Assembly (NCBI RefSeq): GCF_000026985.1 | Contig: NC_017390.1 | Coordinates: forward strand, 3,335,244-3,399,243 | Reading direction: 5' to 3' | Origin: Erwinia pyrifoliae DSM 12163 | GTDB lineage: Bacteria > Pseudomonadota > Gammaproteobacteria > Enterobacterales > Enterobacteriaceae | DNA: 64,000 bases | Part shown: piece by piece, positions 1 through 6,985 of the stretch | Numbering within the stretch: the stretch's first letter is position 1 | How the letters are laid out: every line of letters starts with the position of its first letter | Translations under genes and position numbers: made by a program | The notes under the pieces: model-generated | Told to the model about the DNA's origin: nothing | Seen by the model: only the letters and a program-made list of their open reading frames with translations | The model's database searches: none

Positions 1-266
1 TCATCCGCAATCCCGTCGAGACGCTCCTGTACCTTGCGAAAATTACCCACGATGGTGCGCAGCGTGTCCTGAGGCGTATCTCCCTCAATGCCCAGCGCTT
101 TCAGGTCTTCCGGCGTCAGATCCTTTAGCGCCACGTTGCTGGTTTTCTGCCCGCCGGCTGTCTGGCTGCTGCTTTCAGCACAGGATTTGACGCCGAGCAC
201 GATAGCGCCGGTCAGCACCAGCGGAACGGCTACTTTCACCAACAGATTCGAAGATGGCGCTTTCAT
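1..266 (-). CDS. ICE conjugative T4SS protein, TIGR03752 family (partial)
   Basis: This is the N-terminal ~88 residues of a gene that runs off the left edge of the window. It starts MKAPSSNLLVKVAVPLVL, has one N-terminal membrane segment, and continues with LKDLTPEDLKALGIEGDTP. That stretch is typical of the TIGR03752 proteins encoded in the T4SS block of SPI-7/PFGI-1-type integrative conjugative elements. The family is thought to be a VirB10-like envelope component, which is family knowledge and not visible here. Its ATG overlaps the stop of the upstream TIGR03749 gene by one base (TAATG), which indicates translational coupling. Confidence 0.8.
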   Translation of the reverse strand, partial: MKAPSSNLLVKVAVPLVLTGAIVLGVKSCAESSSQTAGGQKTSNVALKDLTPEDLKALGIEGDTPQDTLRTIVGNFRKVQERLDGIAD

Positions 267-1129
267 TATTTCGCTCTCCTGCTGCTTTTAACCGCCGGTT
301 CGGCAATAAACGCGCTTTCCGCACGGCCCGCCGTCACCAGATACAGCACCGTGGTGTCCTCCGGCGTGCCAGAGCTGCCCAGCCAGCGGTGCTGAAAGGT
401 GGCGGTGACAAACTGCCCTTCCAGCACGCGCGGGTCGAGAATAACCTTGTCAGCGGCGCGGTTACGCACCTGCAGCGCAATAACGCTACTGCCCTGCAGG
501 CTCCAGGCCGCCATCGGCGTCACGCTCACCGCTTCGGACGGCATCAGCGTGGTGATGGCAGACGGCAGCTTCAGGGAGACGGGGCTGATACCCGGCACCG
601 CTTCCACCGTGCGCAGCGGGCCGTACATGTTCTGCGCCGCATAACGGGTCAGCACCACGGGCAGCGGGGCGTTAAGCTTTGCCGGCTTACGGCTGGCCTG
701 CGCATCATCCGAAGGTGGCTGGCGTGCGCTGCCGTCGCCGCTGACCGTCTGTTTATCACTGGCGCTGGCGTTAGCCACCTCACCGTCACAGACGATCTTT
801 ACCGGCTCGCGCGTGGCTTTGCCGGGTTCAGCGCTGACGTCGAGCAGAATGATTTCACCGTTTTCCTTGTTCTGTAGCTCAAGGCGCGTCACCGCAAACG
901 CCTCGCTGGCGGCGAGATAGACCACGCCACCGCTGCTTTGAATACGCAGCTTATTATTCAGGACGGACGGGAAGCCCACGCGCACATTTTTGTTCACAAA
1001 GACGATGCGCTCCTGACCGACCGTTAACGGGATCTGTAGTGGAATACGTTCCCACTTCATCAGCTCTACCGCCCGTGCTGCGCCTGACGTCAGCAGCAGG
1101 GCCAGCAGTATCAGTGTGATTTTTTTCAA
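266..1129 (-). CDS. ICE protein, TIGR03749 family
   Basis: This 287-aa protein has a cleavable-looking signal peptide (MKKITLILLALLLTSGAARA) followed by a periplasmic beta-rich region starting VELMKWERIPLQIPLTVGQ. The sequence and its position match the TIGR03749 proteins of GI-type conjugation systems. These resemble VirB9/TraK-like periplasmic components of the T4SS core; that role is inferred from family and context. It overlaps the upstream TIGR03746 gene by 4 bases and the downstream TIGR03752 gene by 1 base, so it is inside a tightly packed operon read toward the left edge. Confidence 0.82.
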   Translation of the reverse strand: MKKITLILLALLLTSGAARAVELMKWERIPLQIPLTVGQERIVFVNKNVRVGFPSVLNNKLRIQSSGGVVYLAASEAFAVTRLELQNKENGEIILLDVSAEPGKATREPVKIVCDGEVANASASDKQTVSGDGSARQPPSDDAQASRKPAKLNAPLPVVLTRYAAQNMYGPLRTVEAVPGISPVSLKLPSAITTLMPSEAVSVTPMAAWSLQGSSVIALQVRNRAADKVILDPRVLEGQFVTATFQHRWLGSSGTPEDTTVLYLVTAGRAESAFIAEPAVKSSRRAK

Positions 1130-1785
1130 TTGAATGCTCCCGACTTTTTCTCCGCTTCCGGCAGCGGCATGGCCTCCAGCCGTTGCGGCGTGGCGGCATA
1201 GCAGTCCAGCGCCAGGCCGAAAGGATTACGCTCCGCATCGCCCTCCCAGCGCACCACCTTCAGCGGATAGCGCACCAGCGCCCGTTTCACCGGTTCGGTG
1301 TGGTAATACTCGTCGGCCGCCAGATCCAGCCGGACGATCCAGTTGTCCTGGCCGATAATGGTGACGCTGCGGCTGCTGTAGCCGCGCCGTGGGATTTCAT
1401 ACACCACGCGCACGCGGTCGCGCAGCTCGTCGCTGTTCTTACGCATCTCCGCGTCTTTGTTGAGAAAGTCCTGGCAGGACGGCGTCAGGTAGGCGCTCAT
1501 CTGCGCAATCTTCGCCGGGTAGTCCATCTCGCCATTTTTCGGCCACGCGTTGAGCTGCTGGAAGATATAAAAGGCAAAGCTGTACACCGTTGACGGCGGC
1601 ACCTCCCACCATTTACGGGTACTGCCGGAGCGCAGATCGGGCGGGTTATGGATGGTCAGCTCAGACGGCGCGCGCATCCAGCCAAGACTGGTGAATAACA
1701 GGCCGCTAAACAGCAGCACGCAGGCGATGCGCAGCGAGAAAATAGGGTTGTCGCGCGCGGTCATCCCGTTGCGAAAACGGCTCAT
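1126..1785 (-). CDS. ICE protein, TIGR03746 family
   Basis: This is about 219 aa when started at MSRFRNGMTARDNPIF. That start makes an ATGA overlap with the upstream TIGR03750 gene, so I prefer it to a longer open frame reaching 1830. One N-terminal membrane segment (FSLRIACVLLFSGLLFTSLG) is followed by a periplasmic domain. This is the layout of VirB8-like subunits, and the family is TIGR03746 of SPI-7/PFGI-1-type elements. It probably forms part of the inner-membrane platform of the conjugation channel, which is inferred from family and topology. Confidence 0.8.
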   Translation of the reverse strand: MSRFRNGMTARDNPIFSLRIACVLLFSGLLFTSLGWMRAPSELTIHNPPDLRSGSTRKWWEVPPSTVYSFAFYIFQQLNAWPKNGEMDYPAKIAQMSAYLTPSCQDFLNKDAEMRKNSDELRDRVRVVYEIPRRGYSSRSVTIIGQDNWIVRLDLAADEYYHTEPVKRALVRYPLKVVRWEGDAERNPFGLALDCYAATPQRLEAMPLPEAEKKSGAFN

Positions 1786-2156
1786 ACCTGACCTCCGCGC
1801 TTCACCGGCGCGCCGCGTTTCATCTCCCACACGCGGCTGTCGAGGATCATCGAGCGCGACAGCCGGGCGCGGCAGCGCAGCTCCTCCATGCGCTGCCAGA
1901 TATAGTTCTCCGGCTTGCCGCGCTTGTAGCCGGCAATCCAGCCGCCGCCGAGAAACACCACAACCAGCGGCGTCAGCAGCATGCAGGTGGGGAATGCCAG
2001 CCAGCCGATAAACGGCACCAGCGACAGCGGCACGGCCAGCGGAAGGCCGGCCAGAATGCCGGTAACGGCCGCCAGCAAAAACTCACCGGAGGTGAACCCT
2101 TTCCACACCACAGGGGGGTTGTTCAGTCTGTCAGGAAGAAAGTCGATGACGGCCAT
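1782..2156 (-). CDS. ICE protein, TIGR03750 family
   Basis: This 124-aa protein begins MAVIDFLPDRLNNPPVVWKG and has two hydrophobic segments at about residues 27-65. A basic cytoplasmic tail contains YKRGKPENYIWQRMEE. The short two-helix inner-membrane layout resembles VirB3-type subunits. The sequence and position between TIGR03745 and TIGR03746 identify TIGR03750 of GI-type conjugative elements. Spacing to both neighbours is operon-like, with a 4-base overlap downstream and a 9-base gap upstream. Confidence 0.82.
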   Translation of the reverse strand: MAVIDFLPDRLNNPPVVWKGFTSGEFLLAAVTGILAGLPLAVPLSLVPFIGWLAFPTCMLLTPLVVVFLGGGWIAGYKRGKPENYIWQRMEELRCRARLSRSMILDSRVWEMKRGAPVKRGGQV

Positions 2157-2165
2157 GAAAACTCC

Positions 2166-2525
2166 TTAAATGATGTCGGCAGCTTTGGTGGCCAGATAGA
2201 TAACCAGCAGGATGAGGCCGATACCGACCACCAGATAGAGCAGAAACTCGGTCCAGGAGCCCTTGCCGCGACGGATATCATGGAAGGAAGTGATCACCGC
2301 GTGAGCCACGGCGAGAAAAGCAGCCACGCAGACCAGCAGGCCGAGCGCCAGACCGCCCATTTTGATGTAGCCCATCACGGTGTTATAGGTGCCGCCACCG
2401 CCGCCGGTGGTCGGCTGTTCAACAGAGGGCAGATCTGCCATGACCTGCCCGCCCCAGAGCAGCCCCGGCAGCAGCAGAAGCCTGGCACGTAGCAGCGCCG
2501 CACGGTATAGCGTAACGAATTTCAT
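2166..2525 (-). CDS. ICE protein, TIGR03745 family
   Basis: This 119-aa protein has an N-terminal hydrophobic segment after an RAALLRARLLLLPG start, probably a signal or membrane anchor. Two further membrane segments at about 60-80 and 97-115 follow a glycine-rich linker. It is TIGR03745 by sequence and position. Small membrane proteins at this place may be pilin-like (VirB2-type) subunits, but that is inference. It sits 12 bases after the TIGR03758 gene and 9 before TIGR03750. Confidence 0.78.
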   Translation of the reverse strand: MKFVTLYRAALLRARLLLLPGLLWGGQVMADLPSVEQPTTGGGGGTYNTVMGYIKMGGLALGLLVCVAAFLAVAHAVITSFHDIRRGKGSWTEFLLYLVVGIGLILLVIYLATKAADII

Positions 2526-2537
2526 AACGGTGTCCTT

Positions 2538-2783
2538 TCAGTGGAAGAAGAGAAACAAGGTCAGGAGGATAAGCACCACCAGACGTATCAGCAGCTCGTT
2601 GAACTGGCGGAACGTCACGGCTTTGCTGGCCAGCCCACGATAGGCCTGCACCATCGCCCAGGCGGCAAACAGCAACAGGACAATGGCCAGGGAGCCAAGA
2701 ATCAGCGTATTGAGCTGCGCGGGCGTCAGGCTGCTGCCGGTGCCGGCACTCCAGCCGGAGAGCTGGGCTGCGTTCATCGCCAT
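2538..2783 (-). CDS. ICE protein, TIGR03758 family
   Basis: This 81-aa membrane protein has a short N-terminal part (MAMNAAQLSGWSAGTGSS) and two hydrophobic helices at about 27-46 and 63-80. It matches the TIGR03758 family that follows the RAQPRD gene in PFGI-1/SPI-7-type islands. It overlaps the RAQPRD gene by 10 bases, consistent with co-translation. Its biochemical role is unknown; with TIGR03745 it may be pilin-like, which is inference. Confidence 0.75.
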   Translation of the reverse strand: MAMNAAQLSGWSAGTGSSLTPAQLNTLILGSLAIVLLLFAAWAMVQAYRGLASKAVTFRQFNELLIRLVVLILLTLFLFFH

Positions 2784-3094
2784 GACGGCTCCTCGCCACG
2801 GTACTGGCCGCTAACCGCAGCAGAACGAGATGAGGGCTGGGCGCGTGACGGTTCGAGGTAAGTGGAAATCCCCTGCCTGATGGTGGTGATATCGCGTGTC
2901 GCCTGCTGATAGTCGAAATAAAAGCGGGCGTCCTGATTCTGGTTGGCCACCACGCGGGCGCGGTCAAGGCTGGCCTGCACCTGGTCCAGCTGACGCATGA
3001 CCAGCGCCAGCTCGTCTTTCTCAGAGGCCTGGCACGGCATCACAGACATTGCTGACATCATCAGCAGCAAAAGAAGGGGTTTGGTGTATCGCAC
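2774..3094 (-). CDS. ICE RAQPRD family protein
   Basis: This 106-aa protein has a signal peptide (LLLLLMMSAMSVMPCQASE) and the family landmarks DARFYFDYQQATRDITTIRQ and YLEPSRAQPSSR. The latter is a variant of the RAQPRD motif that names the TIGR01690 family. It is the first gene of the minus-strand T4SS block visible here and probably periplasmic. The motif is degenerate (RAQPSS instead of RAQPRD). The next gene upstream (3306) points the other way, so the operon promoter or a junction with inserted cargo must lie in 3095-3305. Confidence 0.8.
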   Translation of the reverse strand: MRYTKPLLLLLMMSAMSVMPCQASEKDELALVMRQLDQVQASLDRARVVANQNQDARFYFDYQQATRDITTIRQGISTYLEPSRAQPSSRSAAVSGQYRGEEPSWR

Positions 3095-3305
3095 AGGCGG
3101 CTCTCCCGGGTAACTGATGGTCGGGAGAGTGACGTAAAGCCGCAGGGCTTACAGCAGTAAATTGTTTATGGGTCTGCAAAAATAAAAGCGGACGGTTGAT
3201 GGATTAGGGCAGCTTTCTGATCAACGACAAGGATGCGGTATTGCGTCAGGTTACGTCATTGCTGTTATTATGCGGGTTATTTCAACAATAAGGGAGTTCA
3301 CTTAA

Positions 3306-4139
3306 ATGGATGATGAATATGGAATAAAACTCGCCTTATCCCCGGTGCAAATGGCGGCGGTACTGTCAGACAAGAGCATCAGTGAGGGCGAAACGCTGAG
3401 TAACCGGCTGTTCGGCGGGCTGGGACTGGCAGGCGGAGTGGTGGAAATGTTCGGTGCCGGGGTGATGTGTGTCGTCCCTGAACCGAGCATGCTGACAAAA
3501 GCAGGTTGTGTGTTTGTCGGTACCCACAGTCTCGATACCATTCAGGCCTCCGTCCGGCAAATCTGGAGCGGGCGTCAGACCAATACCGATACCTATAACT
3601 CCGCCGTCGCCCTGGCAGAATCGTTGGGTGCCGATAAAAGCACCGCGATGAATGTCGGCATGACCGTGGATTTGGCTATCCCGATGGGCTTTGCTTCTGC
3701 GGTGGGCGCGGTACGCGTTGCAGCGATTCGCAGTGGACGAATTAGCCTGGCGAAGCATGAATCCCTTTCAGGACGAACGCCGGGGGGGCACACGCTGGAG
3801 AGACATATTGGCAAAACCCCGGATGACCTCAAAGCGAGACTGGCAAGTAACTCTGACATGAGAGCAGCGAGTAGCTTCAGAACAACCCGTGAAGCTGAAC
3901 AATTAATCTCTAAGGTTCTCCGTGATAACAAGAACCAGATTGAGATGTGGGTGAAGCACACTCATCCGGGAGTGCCAGCCAGAATGCGCCTGAATCGTGC
4001 TTTTTCACACCAGACCGGCATTATGATTAAAAGGGGTTCGCAGGAAGTGAAAGCCTGCTACGGCGTTCGGGTTGTTCTCGACTTCAAACAGTGGAATGGT
4101 AAACCCTACTTTATCCTCACCGCATTTCCGGATATCTGA
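3306..4139 (+). CDS. Polymorphic toxin with C-terminal RNase A-like domain
   Basis: This is a 277-aa protein. The C-terminal ~120 residues start at GGHTLERHIGKTPDDLKARL and end with YFILTAFPDI. They match the bacterial RNase A-like toxin fold first described in a CdiA C-terminal domain from Yersinia kristensenii. Visible conserved points are the GGHTxxRH histidine, an arginine-rich middle and the terminal ILTA(Y/F)P motif. From memory, the Yersinia enzyme has Tyr in that motif where this one has Phe. The N-terminal ~155 residues are glycine/alanine-rich with hydrophobic stretches and lack a signal peptide and CDI repeats, so this is a compact toxin whose export route is unknown. Predicted tRNA/RNA cleavage is inference. 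Immunity genes follow at once. Confidence 0.72.
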   Translation: MDDEYGIKLALSPVQMAAVLSDKSISEGETLSNRLFGGLGLAGGVVEMFGAGVMCVVPEPSMLTKAGCVFVGTHSLDTIQASVRQIWSGRQTNTDTYNSAVALAESLGADKSTAMNVGMTVDLAIPMGFASAVGAVRVAAIRSGRISLAKHESLSGRTPGGHTLERHIGKTPDDLKARLASNSDMRAASSFRTTREAEQLISKVLRDNKNQIEMWVKHTHPGVPARMRLNRAFSHQTGIMIKRGSQEVKACYGVRVVLDFKQWNGKPYFILTAFPDI

Positions 4140-4141
4140 AT

Positions 4142-4456
4142 ATGGAAAAGATTAACATCAGTGAACTGGATGATCTCGTCAAAATTTATTTTGGACAGGA
4201 TCATGATCTCATCGTAAATGGCATTGAAATTGAGCCAAAAATCGAGGCCTATATAGCAGCCTCGCATAAAGGTCAGAAACATGCCCTGATAGCCGATATT
4301 GACCTTTTCCTGGAAGAATGTGACGACCTCGAAAAAGACTTTGACGCACGTTATGAGTATGACTTTGGACCTGAACTATGGGGAACGACCGCCGATGCCT
4401 TTTTATCGCTGGTCAGAGAAAAAGTGAGTAAGGCGTTGCAGGATGCAGAATACTGA
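4142..4456 (+). CDS. Immunity protein to RNase A-like toxin (copy 1)
   Basis: This 104-aa acidic protein begins MEKINISELDDLVKIYFGQD and contains ALIADIDLFLEECDDLE and PELWGTTADAFLSLVREKV. It starts 2 bases after the toxin stop, so the two are surely co-transcribed. The sequence resembles the contact-dependent-inhibition immunity family (CdiI_2-like). Binding and neutralising the neighbouring RNase is inferred from position, size and acidity. Confidence 0.7.
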   Translation: MEKINISELDDLVKIYFGQDHDLIVNGIEIEPKIEAYIAASHKGQKHALIADIDLFLEECDDLEKDFDARYEYDFGPELWGTTADAFLSLVREKVSKALQDAEY

Positions 4457-4538
4457 CAGCCGTACAGTATCTATACATCTGACGATGCAGATAAAACCCG
4501 CCCCTCTCCGGGCATCGGGTAATCCCGAAGGTTTGAAT

Positions 4539-4853
4539 ATGAACAAAATAAACATCAATGAGCTTAACTGTTTTATCACTGTTTACTTTGGGCAGGATTG
4601 TGACCTTATCGATGACAGTCCTGAAATTGAACCAAAGATTGACGCCTATATTGCCGATACTCACTTTGCATTGCAGCATGGTTTGATTGCCGATATTGAC
4701 CTCTTCCTGGAAGAATCAGATAACCTGGAGGCAGATTTCAGAGAGCGCTATGATTCTGATTTTGCACCTGAACTATGGGGAACGACTGCAGGTGCCTTTT
4801 TATCTCTGGTCAGAGAAAAAGTGAGTAAGGCTCTGCAGGATAAAGGTCACTGA
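4539..4853 (+). CDS. Immunity protein paralogue (copy 2)
   Basis: This is a second 104-aa copy, beginning MNKININELNCFITVYFGQD. It is the same length as copy 1 and nearly identical in the PELWGTT-FLSLVREKVSKALQD block, but diverged in the first half. An upstream in-frame ATG at 4443 would add 32 residues unlike copy 1 and overlap it, so I take 4539, where the alignment with copy 1 begins. It may give protection against a different toxin allele, as is common in polymorphic-toxin immunity arrays (inference). Confidence 0.68.
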   Translation: MNKININELNCFITVYFGQDCDLIDDSPEIEPKIDAYIADTHFALQHGLIADIDLFLEESDNLEADFRERYDSDFAPELWGTTAGAFLSLVREKVSKALQDKGH

Positions 4854-4889
4854 GTACCTTTATGCTATGACATCAGCCTTTCCGGAGAT

Positions 4890-4979
4890 ATGACATTGGA
4901 CAAAATCAATATCAGTGAACTGGACTCAATGATTTACGTCTACTTCGGGCCAAATACCAGCTTCAGTCGAGCGGATTAA
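4890..4979 (+). pseudogene. Truncated third immunity paralogue
   Basis: A 29-codon open frame reads MTLDKINISELDSMIYVYFG and then stops. Its first ~20 residues match the starts of the two intact immunity genes just upstream. The rest of the gene is missing, so it looks like a recombination scar or remnant of a third immunity copy. Its 5' spacing copies that between copies 1 and 2. Confidence 0.6.
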
Positions 4980-5122
4980 GCAGATCTATGCTTATCGCGG
5001 CATGAGGGGTGCTGAGATCAGTAGGAAATTAGCGCAGAAAGTTAATGTCTTTATGCGCAGGAAGTGCCAAATGTGGCACCGCCAGGTTTGCCAGGCAGGT
5101 GAATATTGTCATCGCCTGCCAA

Positions 5123-5386
5123 CTACACTCTTTTTTTAATAACCCTAAACAAAATCGAAAGCACTATGGCTATAACCAATACAAAAACTATTAGCATAAT
5201 ATTACTTGCCGGATCCAAACCCCATTCGTAATCGCCTTTTATTAGCTGGCTGGACCTCAAAAAATCAAAAAGTTCAGAAGAGGACCAAAGATACAGGCGA
5301 TTAATTGGTTTGACCCATGCTGTAATGCAGAAGGCCAGTACCAGGAAGAATATCGAGGCAATAATTTTAGACATCACACTTCGCAT
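5123..5386 (-). CDS. Small two-helix membrane protein, unknown
   Basis: This 87-aa protein has an N-terminal hydrophobic helix (about residues 8-24), a ~35-residue polar loop, and a second helix near the C-terminus (IMLIVFVLVIAIVLSILF) ending in a basic RVIKKRV tail. I do not recognise it. A GGAAAG sequence lies about 9 bases before this ATG; an alternative start is MSKII, four codons in. It lies alone in AT-richer DNA beside the toxin/immunity array, so a cargo role (possibly immunity-like) is conceivable but unsupported. Confidence 0.45.
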   Translation of the reverse strand: MRSVMSKIIASIFFLVLAFCITAWVKPINRLYLWSSSELFDFLRSSQLIKGDYEWGLDPASNIMLIVFVLVIAIVLSILFRVIKKRV

Positions 5387-5550
5387 AATCCGGCTTTCCT
5401 TTCACTGACACTTTGCCATAGGCCATCATTCCAGCGCGAGATCCGGGTACTCTGACCTGCTGTGTGCGTATGAAACTATGTCTTGGGATTGAAGAAAAAA
5501 GGCGGTCAGGCGTACAGGGCATGCGTTGGAAAATTCACACCATTCAGGCG

Positions 5551-5578
5551 AAATAAAAGCGCCGATCATTCGGCGCTT
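5551..5578 (-). terminator. Rho-independent terminator after DUF2442 gene
   Basis: On the minus strand an 8-bp perfect stem (AAGCGCCG / CGGCGCTT) with a 6-base loop is followed by TTTATTT. It lies 22 bases past the DUF2442 stop. Confidence 0.7.
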
Positions 5579-5599
5579 AGTCAGAACAGTTTATCACCG

Positions 5600-5848
5600 T
5601 TAGGCAACGTGATGCGGAATATGGGTCACATCACCGCGCCCCGCCAACAGGCCGTCCACAGAGATATCCTCATCCAGCGCATCCCAGTGAATACCGCGTT
5701 GACTAAGTTCATAATCGCTGCGCTCCTTTACAGAAGCATTAAGTAGTCGCGGGAACCAGGCCAGAGGAACGCCCATCACCCGACCATCGCTCAATTCGAC
5801 CCACATGGTGGTTTGATCAAAGCGTACATTCTTAGCTGAAATAGTCAT
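5600..5848 (-). CDS. DUF2442 domain protein
   Basis: This 82-aa protein reads MTISAKNVRFDQTTMWVELS with GRVMGVPLAWFPRLLNAS, the core of DUF2442 (a small NAD-binding-like domain). The start at 5848 is chosen because GGAGG lies 7 bases upstream. A longer frame would reach 5884. It overlaps the DUF4160 gene by 17 bases. DUF4160/DUF2442 pairs are widespread and often listed as candidate toxin-antitoxin modules, with function unproven. Confidence 0.78.
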   Translation of the reverse strand: MTISAKNVRFDQTTMWVELSDGRVMGVPLAWFPRLLNASVKERSDYELSQRGIHWDALDEDISVDGLLAGRGDVTHIPHHVA

Positions 5849-6074
5849 TCCAGGCCTCCACAAACAGCGTTTGGTTCTGTTCAACCATTTTTGTTAACTC
5901 CCTGAGCGTACGGGCATTAAAGCCATCATTTCTGCCCAGCTTTACCCCATCGTCTGTCCAGAACTTTGCTTCACCTTCGGCGCTGCGGACATGAATATGG
6001 GCTGGTTCACGAGGGTTGCCCTCATTCGAGTAAAAGAAAAACTTAAATCCGTTAAGTCTGAGTATAACCGGCAT
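5832..6074 (-). CDS. DUF4160 domain protein
   Basis: This 80-aa protein has the full DUF4160 pattern: MPVILRLNGFKFFFYSNEG, then EPAHIHVRSAEGEAKFW and LRELTKMVEQNQTLFVEAWN. The EPxHxHV motif is the family hallmark. It is the upstream partner of the DUF2442 gene and overlaps it. A toxin-antitoxin-like role is suggested by pairing and size only. Confidence 0.8.
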   Translation of the reverse strand: MPVILRLNGFKFFFYSNEGNPREPAHIHVRSAEGEAKFWTDDGVKLGRNDGFNARTLRELTKMVEQNQTLFVEAWNDYFS

Positions 6075-6112
6075 TAATGAGGCACCTCGCTTCTGACACG
6101 ATTATCTTGCAT

Positions 6113-6137
6113 AAAAAAGCGCCAGTCAAACTGGCGC
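6113..6137 (-). terminator. Rho-independent terminator after ssb
   Basis: On the minus strand the stem GCGCCAGT / ACTGGCGC (8 bp, 3-base loop) is followed directly by TTTTTT. It is 28 bases beyond the ssb stop, and it separates the ICE replication genes from the DUF4160 pair. Confidence 0.85.
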
Positions 6138-6165
6138 ATTGGAGGGTATTTTTTAAAAGTAAATC

Positions 6166-6677
6166 CTAAAAAGGTATGTCATCGTCGAAGTCCATCGGTG
6201 GCTGATTCGCCGGATTCGCTGGCGCAGACTGGGGCTGCTGAGATGGTTGGGGTTGTTGAGACTGCCCCCGGCCACCCTGCTGAGCGTTGTTTCCGCCCGT
6301 GTCGCTGCCGTGGCGTCCGCCCAGCATCTGCATCGTGCCGTTAACGCCCACCACCGTTTCCGTCGTCCAGCGGTCAGTACCGTTGTTGTCCGTCCATTTG
6401 CGTGTGCGCATCTGACCTTCGATGTAGACCTGAGCCCCCTTGCGGAGGTATTCAGCGGCCACTTCTGCCAGCTTGCCAAACAGCACCACACGGTGCCATT
6501 CGGTTTTTTCACGAGTTTCACCGCTTTGTTTATCACGCCAGGTTTCTGAAGTAGCCAGGTTTCTGAAGTAGCTAGGTTTAACCCGGCCACCGCATTACCG
6601 TTCGGCATCGAACGTACTTCAGGATCCTGGCCCAGATGGCCAACGAGGGTAACTTTGTTAATTCCACGACTTGCCAT
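6166..6677 (-). pseudogene. ssb: Single-stranded DNA-binding protein, frameshifted by 17-bp tandem duplication
   Basis: The 5' part encodes the canonical SSB start [20 protein letters not shown] through NLATSETW. The 3' part, in another frame, encodes [20 protein letters not shown], the GTMQMLGGR block and the acidic tip MDFDDDIPF. The frames are split by two perfect adjacent copies of a 17-bp unit (6538-6554 and 6555-6571). Deleting one copy restores a continuous 164-aa SSB with [20 protein letters not shown] across the join. As written the product is a ~50-residue OB-fold fragment with an out-of-frame tail. This would be the ICE copy; a chromosomal ssb presumably exists outside the window. 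Confidence 0.88.
6538..6571. repeat. 17-bp perfect tandem duplication inside ssb
   Basis: The unit CCAGGTTTCTGAAGTAG occurs twice head-to-tail with no mismatch, at 6538-6554 and 6555-6571. Seventeen is not a multiple of 3, so the duplication shifts the ssb frame. It looks recent because the copies are identical. Confidence 0.95.
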
Positions 6678-6687
6678 AATGTTACCC

Positions 6688-6891
6688 CTATGCCCATTTA
6701 CGCTGCGTCCACTGCCTCTTTTCGAGAGCAATATCGGCCTGCCGACGGGTTTTGTAATACTCAGCTGACTCGCGGGACACAGGTCCCTGTTCGTTTGCGG
6801 TGCCAATATAAAAACCGCGACCGCTTGACAGCACCTCGACGGGTAACTGATATCCATTTTCTGCTGCTAAAAAACCGTTGATGTGTTCCAT
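6688..6891 (-). CDS. Small ICE-associated hypothetical protein
   Basis: This 67-aa protein starts [20 protein letters not shown] and ends in a basic WTQRKWA tail. The middle, [20 protein letters not shown], has no feature I can assign. The start at 6891 is preferred over a longer frame to 7050, which overlaps the STY4534 gene and has unusual composition. It lies between the STY4534-family gene and ssb (11-base gap to ssb), where SPI-7-type elements often have a small conserved gene. Confidence 0.6.
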   Translation of the reverse strand: MEHINGFLAAENGYQLPVEVLSSGRGFYIGTANEQGPVSRESAEYYKTRRQADIALEKRQWTQRKWA

Positions 6892-6985
6892 TGCGCTATT
6901 CTCCGTAATTAAGCTGCAGTAAATCTCCTGCGAGAGAGATTTACCGACAGACAGAAGGTTGAATAATTGGTTGAAAAAAATCGGG

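Noticed and set aside
5483-5746. 87-codon plus-strand frame
   Set aside because: It overlaps a terminator and the DUF2442 gene on the other strand and has no recognisable sequence.
5751-5790. GGAACC-like hrp box in the DUF2442 gene
   Set aside because: It is inside coding sequence, on the wrong strand for any nearby start, and no gene follows it.
6678-6857. Longer SSB frame extending upstream to 6857
   Set aside because: The MASRGINK start is the invariant SSB N-terminus; the extension is antisense-like and overlaps the 67-aa gene.
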